Shown piece after piece: positions 5,105 to 8,518 of a DNA stretch of 8,518 bases (position 1 is the first letter of the stretch; the number at the start of each line of letters is the position of its first letter). The position numbers were made by a program, and so were the translations under genes. Below the pieces are notes generated by a model. The model searched no databases and was not told the DNA's origin. It worked only from the letters and a program-made list of their open reading frames with translations. Origin of the DNA: Pseudomonadota bacterium (lineage in GTDB: Bacteria; Pseudomonadota; Gammaproteobacteria; Burkholderiales; Methylophilaceae); contig JAEWTK010000149.1 in assembly GCA_023459535.1 (NCBI GenBank), forward strand, positions 1 to 8,518, in the 5' to 3' direction.

Positions 5105-5980
5105 CTAGAAATTTGCACCGCTTTGGTTAGCCATGAAGATCACGGCCTGCGCCACTTCATCATCGCTGAGAGAAGGATTGCCACCCTTGGCAGGCATCAT
5201 GCGGATACCGTTGAGGGCATGCTGAATCAGCGTGTCCTTACCCTGTGCGATACGTGGAGCCCAGGCATCCTTGTCGCCCGGCTTTGGCGCATTCATCAAG
5301 CCAGAACCATGACACATGGCACATACGGCCTGGTAAGTCTGCTCTCCAGCTTTGCCAATACTGGCTACTGGCGCAGCAGCAACAGCTGCCGCCTCTGTCG
5401 GCTTGGATTCTGTCTTGGCTGCTGTTGCTTCTTCGGCTGCCGCTGGAGCAGGCGCTGCCTCTTCAGCAGCTACCGGAGCATCAGCAGCCGGCGCTGTAAA
5501 CTTGGCACCGGCTTCATTCGCCATATAAACCACTGCGTTGGCCACTTCCGCGTCACTCAGATTCGCATTGCCACCACGCGCAGGCATCATACGTATACCT
5601 TCGACCGCATGCTTGACCAAGGTTTCATACCCCTGCGCAATGCGAGGCGCCCAAGCGCCCTTGTCGCCAAACATCGGCGCGCCCATCGCACCACTGCCGT
5701 GACAAGCCAGGCAGTTCTGCTGATAAACCACATCGCCAGACAGTGTCACCTTGACTGCATCTACAGCCACCACATCCACCTCAGCAACTGGAGTAATGCG
5801 TTCCTCAACCTTGGCCTGTGCAACTTCCGGTGCTTCATCCGGGATATGGCTATCGTTGATACCCATCACCAATTTAACAATCAGAAAAATCACCAGAAGC
5901 GGCGCCAACAGGCCGCCAACCGTAGCTAGCACAACCTGAGAAACAGTGGTTTTGGGGAAATCGTGGTGCTGGTCACTCAT
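5105..5980 (-). CDS. Membrane-anchored diheme cytochrome c (c5-type)
   Basis: A 291-residue protein. A single N-terminal transmembrane anchor (about 14-38) with no apparent cleavage site puts the rest in the periplasm. Two cytochrome c domains follow, with heme-binding CLACH (90-94) and CAMCH (220-224). The expected axial methionines are in GIRMMPARGG (about 131-132) and GIRMMPAKGG (about 261-262). An Ala/Glu/Pro-rich flexible linker joins them (about 163-208). The two domains share long identical stretches such as AWAPRIAQG, pointing to an internal duplication. Cytochromes of this kind carry electrons from the bc1 complex or other donors to terminal oxidases or reductases. The partner is unknown, though heme A genes for an aa3-type oxidase lie nearby. 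It has its own promoter and terminator, so it appears monocistronic. Confidence 0.92.
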   Translation of the reverse strand: MSDQHHDFPKTTVSQVVLATVGGLLAPLLVIFLIVKLVMGINDSHIPDEAPEVAQAKVEERITPVAEVDVVAVDAVKVTLSGDVVYQQNCLACHGSGAMGAPMFGDKGAWAPRIAQGYETLVKHAVEGIRMMPARGGNANLSDAEVANAVVYMANEAGAKFTAPAADAPVAAEEAAPAPAAAEEATAAKTESKPTEAAAVAAAPVASIGKAGEQTYQAVCAMCHGSGLMNAPKPGDKDAWAPRIAQGKDTLIQHALNGIRMMPAKGGNPSLSDDEVAQAVIFMANQSGANF

Positions 5981-6012
5981 GATAAAAATGCCTAAACGTT
6001 TGCGAAACCTTG

Positions 6013-6039
6013 ATTATACTGATAAGGCCGAATTCACAA
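6013..6039 (-). promoter_or_regulatory. Sigma-70 promoter of the cytochrome c gene
   Basis: On the minus strand a perfect TATAAT (6018-6013) lies 32 nt before the ATG at 5980. TTGTGA (6039-6034, 4/6 match) lies 15 nt upstream of it. The -10 is convincing and the -35 only fair. Confidence 0.6.
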
Positions 6040-6040
6040 A

Positions 6041-6069
6041 AGGACAAGCTGACAGGCGTTTGTTATAAT
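6041..6069 (+). promoter_or_regulatory. Promoter of tRNA-Arg(CCG)
   Basis: A perfect TATAAT (6064-6069) has AGGACA (6041-6046, matching TTGACA at four positions) 17 nt upstream. The next bases, TCGCCGC, form a GC-rich discriminator as found at stringently controlled stable-RNA promoters. The expected start is about 16 nt before the mature tRNA. It is back to back with the cytochrome promoter. Confidence 0.65.
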
Positions 6070-6092
6070 TCGCCGCTACATCAGTTTCTTGC

Positions 6093-6169
6093 GCGCCCGT
6101 AGCTCAGTTGGATAGAGTGTTGGTTTCCGAAGCCAAAGGTCACAGGTTCGACTCCTGTCGGGCGCGCCA
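6093..6169 (+). tRNA. tRNA-Arg (anticodon CCG)
   Basis: A 77-nt cloverleaf with encoded CCA. The acceptor GCGCCCG (6093-6099) pairs with CGGGCGC (6159-6165), with discriminator G6166 and CCA 6167-6169. The D stem begins GCTC, with the loop AGTTGGATA. The anticodon stem TTGGT pairs with GCCAA (6132-6136) around the loop TTCCGAA, giving anticodon CCG (6127-6129) for codon CGG. The T arm is CAGGTTCGACTCCTG. It is followed by its own terminator. Confidence 0.96.
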
Positions 6170-6226
6170 TCACATAGACTTCACTATGAGGCTGGCTCTC
6201 TTTTGCCAGAGCTCCTGTTTCCAATT

Positions 6227-6253
6227 AAAACGGCACCATGAGGTGCCGTTTTT
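6227..6253 (+). terminator. Intrinsic terminator of the tRNA-Arg transcript
   Basis: CGGCACC (6231-6237) pairs with GGTGCCG (6242-6248) around ATGA, extended by A-T pairs to 11 bp, and followed by TTTTTCTTTT. It lies 57 nt after the tRNA 3' end. Confidence 0.88.
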
Positions 6254-6495
<242 letters not shown>

Positions 6496-6506
6496 ATACA
6501 GCGCTT

Positions 6507-6535
6507 ATTATAGCGCTCCGGCGGCTTTACGAAAA
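6507..6535 (-). promoter_or_regulatory. Promoter of tRNA-Pro(CGG)
   Basis: On the minus strand a perfect TATAAT (6512-6507) lies 11 nt before the mature tRNA 5' end. The -35 region at 17-nt spacing reads TTTTCG, which is weak. The -10 sits in the centre of AGCGCT-N6-AGCGCT (6500-6517), a perfect palindrome directly after ctaB. Confidence 0.5.
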
Positions 6536-6539
6536 CCAC

Positions 6540-7457
6540 TTACAGCGCAAAATACCAGTAATGGTCAACCAGCAACGCGGCAAACAGCAGGCTCAAATAG
6601 AGGATGGAATAGCGGAACATGCTGCGCGACAACTCGTCCGAATACTGGCGATACAGTTTGACAGCATAGACCATGAATACCGTGTTGAGCAGCAGCGACG
6701 CAGCCAGGTAGATCAGCCCGCTCATGCCGTAGCCGTAGGGCATCAGGGCAACGCCGAACAGAATCACGGTATACAGCAGGATATGCAGTCGCGTGAATTC
6801 CTCGCCGTGCGTCACCGGCAGCATAGGCATGCCGACCTTTTCATATTCCTTGCGGCGGTAGAGCGCCAGCGCCCAGAAATGCGGCGGGGTCCAGGCGAAA
6901 ATGATGAGAAACAGGATCAGCGCTTCCGGGCCGACCACATTGTTGACGGCAGCCCAGCCCAGAATCGGCGGCATGGCGCCGGAGGCGCCACCGATGACGA
7001 TGTTGAGTGGCGTCGCCGGTTTGAGAAAGATGGTGTAGATAACCGCATAGCCGAGAAAGGTGGCGAGTGTCAGCCACATGGTCAGCGGATTGACAAGGAA
7101 ATAGAGAATCGCCAGCCCGGCACCACCCAGCAGCGTGGCAAAAATCATGGTTTGCGTGGAAGTTACCTGACCGGTTGGTAGCGGACGCGCACGGGTACGT
7201 GCCATTCTGGCATCGATCTTCTGCTCGATCAGGCAATTGAACGCAGCCGCAGCACCGGATGCCATGCCGATACCCAGCGTCGCCGCCAGCAGCAAACCAA
7301 GCGGCACCATATTGGGCGTGGCGAGGAACATGCCGATCATGGCGGTGAAGACGATCAGTGCTGTCACCCGCGGTTTGCACAAGGGAAAGAACTTGAGAAA
7401 TTCGTGGCTGACGTGGCCGGTGAATTTTTGCAGTCTTGCGATGGTGATAGTCGTCAT
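6540..7457 (-). CDS. ctaB: Protoheme IX farnesyltransferase (heme O synthase)
   Basis: A 305-residue polytopic UbiA-superfamily prenyltransferase (CtaB/CyoE), with about eight or nine transmembrane segments. It attaches a farnesyl group to the vinyl side chain of heme B, making heme O. The first Asp-rich prenyl-diphosphate motif is [21 protein letters not shown] (74-94). The second conserved loop is [21 protein letters not shown] (144-164), and [27 protein letters not shown] (189-215) follows. The start at 7457 has the Shine-Dalgarno GGGAGG (7467-7462) 4 nt away, and that site overlaps the ctaA stop codon by one base. The gap to ctaA is 9 nt, so the two are cotranscribed and their products act in sequence. 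Confidence 0.96.
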   Translation of the reverse strand: MTTITIARLQKFTGHVSHEFLKFFPLCKPRVTALIVFTAMIGMFLATPNMVPLGLLLAATLGIGMASGAAAAFNCLIEQKIDARMARTRARPLPTGQVTSTQTMIFATLLGGAGLAILYFLVNPLTMWLTLATFLGYAVIYTIFLKPATPLNIVIGGASGAMPPILGWAAVNNVVGPEALILFLIIFAWTPPHFWALALYRRKEYEKVGMPMLPVTHGEEFTRLHILLYTVILFGVALMPYGYGMSGLIYLAASLLLNTVFMVYAVKLYRQYSDELSRSMFRYSILYLSLLFAALLVDHYWYFAL

Positions 7458-7466
7458 AACGCCTCC

Positions 7467-8465
7467 CTATTTTGGCAATTCCGTGATTTTTGAATTCAAC
7501 ACCACAACTGTCATGACCAGCAGTGCAGCGCCCAGATTATGGGCGACTGCCAGCACCAGCGGCAGGTGCAGCAGCAGATTCGCAATGCCCAGCCCGATCT
7601 GTGCAAAAAGCAGCAATAACAAGAGCAGGCCGATCTTGCGCATGTGTTCCTGCCGCATCAGGCACCAGGCCAGCAGACCGAAATAAATCAGGACCACCAG
7701 CGCGCCGATACGATGCGTCCATTGGATGGCCGTCAGCGCCGGCAACTCAAGCGGCGTACCGTCGATCGATTCACCCAGCTCGCGTATCCAGTGAAAAGCG
7801 TTAGAGAAATCCATTTCCGGCAGCCAGAAACCGTGACAGGTCGGAAAATCGGTACAGGCCAGCGCCGCATAATTGGTGCTGGTCCAGCCGCCCAGCAGTA
7901 TCTGCGCGAACAGCACGACCACACCGGCCCGTATCCACAGACGCAAACCACTGCCAGTAACGAAGCGACGTGAAACCACCCCCCAATGCCGGTGCGTGAC
8001 CCAGGTCAGCAGCGCCAGTGTCGCCATGCCGCCGAGCAGGTGCGCGGTCACGACTGCAGGTTTAAGCAGCATGGTCACGGTCCACATGCCGAGCATGGCC
8101 TGAAAGGTCACCAGCACCAGCAACATGGTCGGTGTCCAGACTGAGACCTGTATCAGCTTGCTGGCACGCCAGCCGAGTGTGCAAAGCCCCAGTATCAATA
8201 GCCCCAGACTGCCTGCCAGGTAGCGATGCAACATCTCCTTCCACGCCTTGCCGTGATCGAAGTCACTATCAGGGAAAGCCATCTGCGCTTGCTTAATCGC
8301 CGCCTCACTCTCCGGCACGGTCATGGTGCCGAAGCAGCCGGGCCAATCCGGACAGCCCAATCCAGCATCCGACAGCCGGACATAGGCGCCGAGCGACACC
8401 ACGCAAACCGCCAGCAACGTGCCAACGAGAGCAACATGTCTGAACCAGGCGGCGGCGCTACCCAT
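7467..8465 (-). CDS. ctaA: Heme A synthase
   Basis: A 332-residue membrane protein of the CtaA/COX15 family, with about eight transmembrane helices in two homologous four-helix halves. It oxidises the C8 methyl of heme O to the formyl of heme A for aa3-type cytochrome oxidase. Key residues visible are the cysteine pair in GLGCPDWPGC (36-44), EMLHR (77-81), the His in TAHLLGG (142), a second cysteine pair CTDFPTC (204-210), the His in WTHRIG (251) and the His in VAHNLG (309). This pattern is the four-His, two-Cys-pair form. The ATG at 8465 has only a weak ribosome-binding site and is probably coupled to an upstream gene of the same operon. ctaB follows after 9 nt. Confidence 0.95.
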   Translation of the reverse strand: MGSAAAWFRHVALVGTLLAVCVVSLGAYVRLSDAGLGCPDWPGCFGTMTVPESEAAIKQAQMAFPDSDFDHGKAWKEMLHRYLAGSLGLLILGLCTLGWRASKLIQVSVWTPTMLLVLVTFQAMLGMWTVTMLLKPAVVTAHLLGGMATLALLTWVTHRHWGVVSRRFVTGSGLRLWIRAGVVVLFAQILLGGWTSTNYAALACTDFPTCHGFWLPEMDFSNAFHWIRELGESIDGTPLELPALTAIQWTHRIGALVVLIYFGLLAWCLMRQEHMRKIGLLLLLLLFAQIGLGIANLLLHLPLVLAVAHNLGAALLVMTVVVLNSKITELPK

Positions 8466-8518
8466 TACAAAATCCAGCCATCAGCGAACTCCGACCATCG
8501 TCTTGTCCTTGCCATACT
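8466..8518 (-). other. Upstream end of the ctaAB operon, possible 3' end of a preceding gene
   Basis: These 53 nt lie upstream of ctaA. In many betaproteobacteria a small hypothetical gene or SURF1 gene comes before ctaA. Here one frame ends at TAA overlapping the ctaA ATG (8467-8465), and another ends at TGA (8483-8481), 15 nt before it. I cannot tell which, if either, is the true preceding gene. No promoter elements were recognised. Confidence 0.3.

Noticed and set aside
5042..5929. 295-codon plus-strand open frame opposite the cytochrome c gene
   Set aside because: It is the antisense shadow of the cytochrome gene. It is rich in Cys, Arg and His, has no domain pattern, and begins inside the terminator region.
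6561..7181. 206-codon plus-strand open frame opposite ctaB
   Set aside because: Low-complexity Gln/Arg/His-rich translation, typical of the antisense strand of a hydrophobic membrane-protein gene.

Overview
The window looks like the chromosome of a betaproteobacterium. The evidence is moderate GC content, a ctaA-ctaB heme A operon, an olsB-olsA ornithine-lipid pair, a proteobacterial SlyB lipoprotein and a membrane-anchored cytochrome c5-type protein. The order Nitrosomonadales (for example the Gallionellaceae or relatives) is a guess. No phage, insertion sequence, CRISPR array or defence gene is visible. Most genes are housekeeping or envelope genes, so the interesting signals lie mainly in the intergenic DNA.

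Layout: positions 1-174 hold the 3' end of an unidentified gene, ending at a strong bidirectional hairpin terminator (203-226). Positions 249-457 have no intact gene. They contain what looks like the broken 3' end of a minus-strand gene and a REP-like segment with two hairpins. From 489 to 2642 on the plus strand come a TetR-family repressor with a palindromic operator candidate in its promoter region, a PfkB-family sugar or nucleoside kinase, and the glycine-zipper lipoprotein SlyB. From 2656 to 4236 lies the ornithine-lipid operon olsB-olsA, preceded by a sequence with the architecture of a PhoB-dependent promoter. That fits phosphate-starvation induction of phosphorus-free membrane lipids.

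On the minus strand, apaH (Ap4A hydrolase) converges on and overlaps the end of olsA. Upstream of apaH is a diheme cytochrome c. A strong intrinsic terminator lies between them and ends only about 10 nt before the apaH start codon. A divergent promoter region (6013-6069) serves the cytochrome gene and a tRNA-Arg(CCG) gene. About 250 nt further on, a tRNA-Pro(CGG) gene lies on the minus strand.

The window ends with ctaB and ctaA on the minus strand (heme O synthase and heme A synthase), the heme-maturation arm of an aa3-type cytochrome oxidase. The main hypothesis offered is the Pho box in front of olsBA. Other points are possible RNA switches in front of pfkB and apaH, a palindromic tRNA promoter, and a REP-like remnant. 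I did not find a clearly new multi-gene system.
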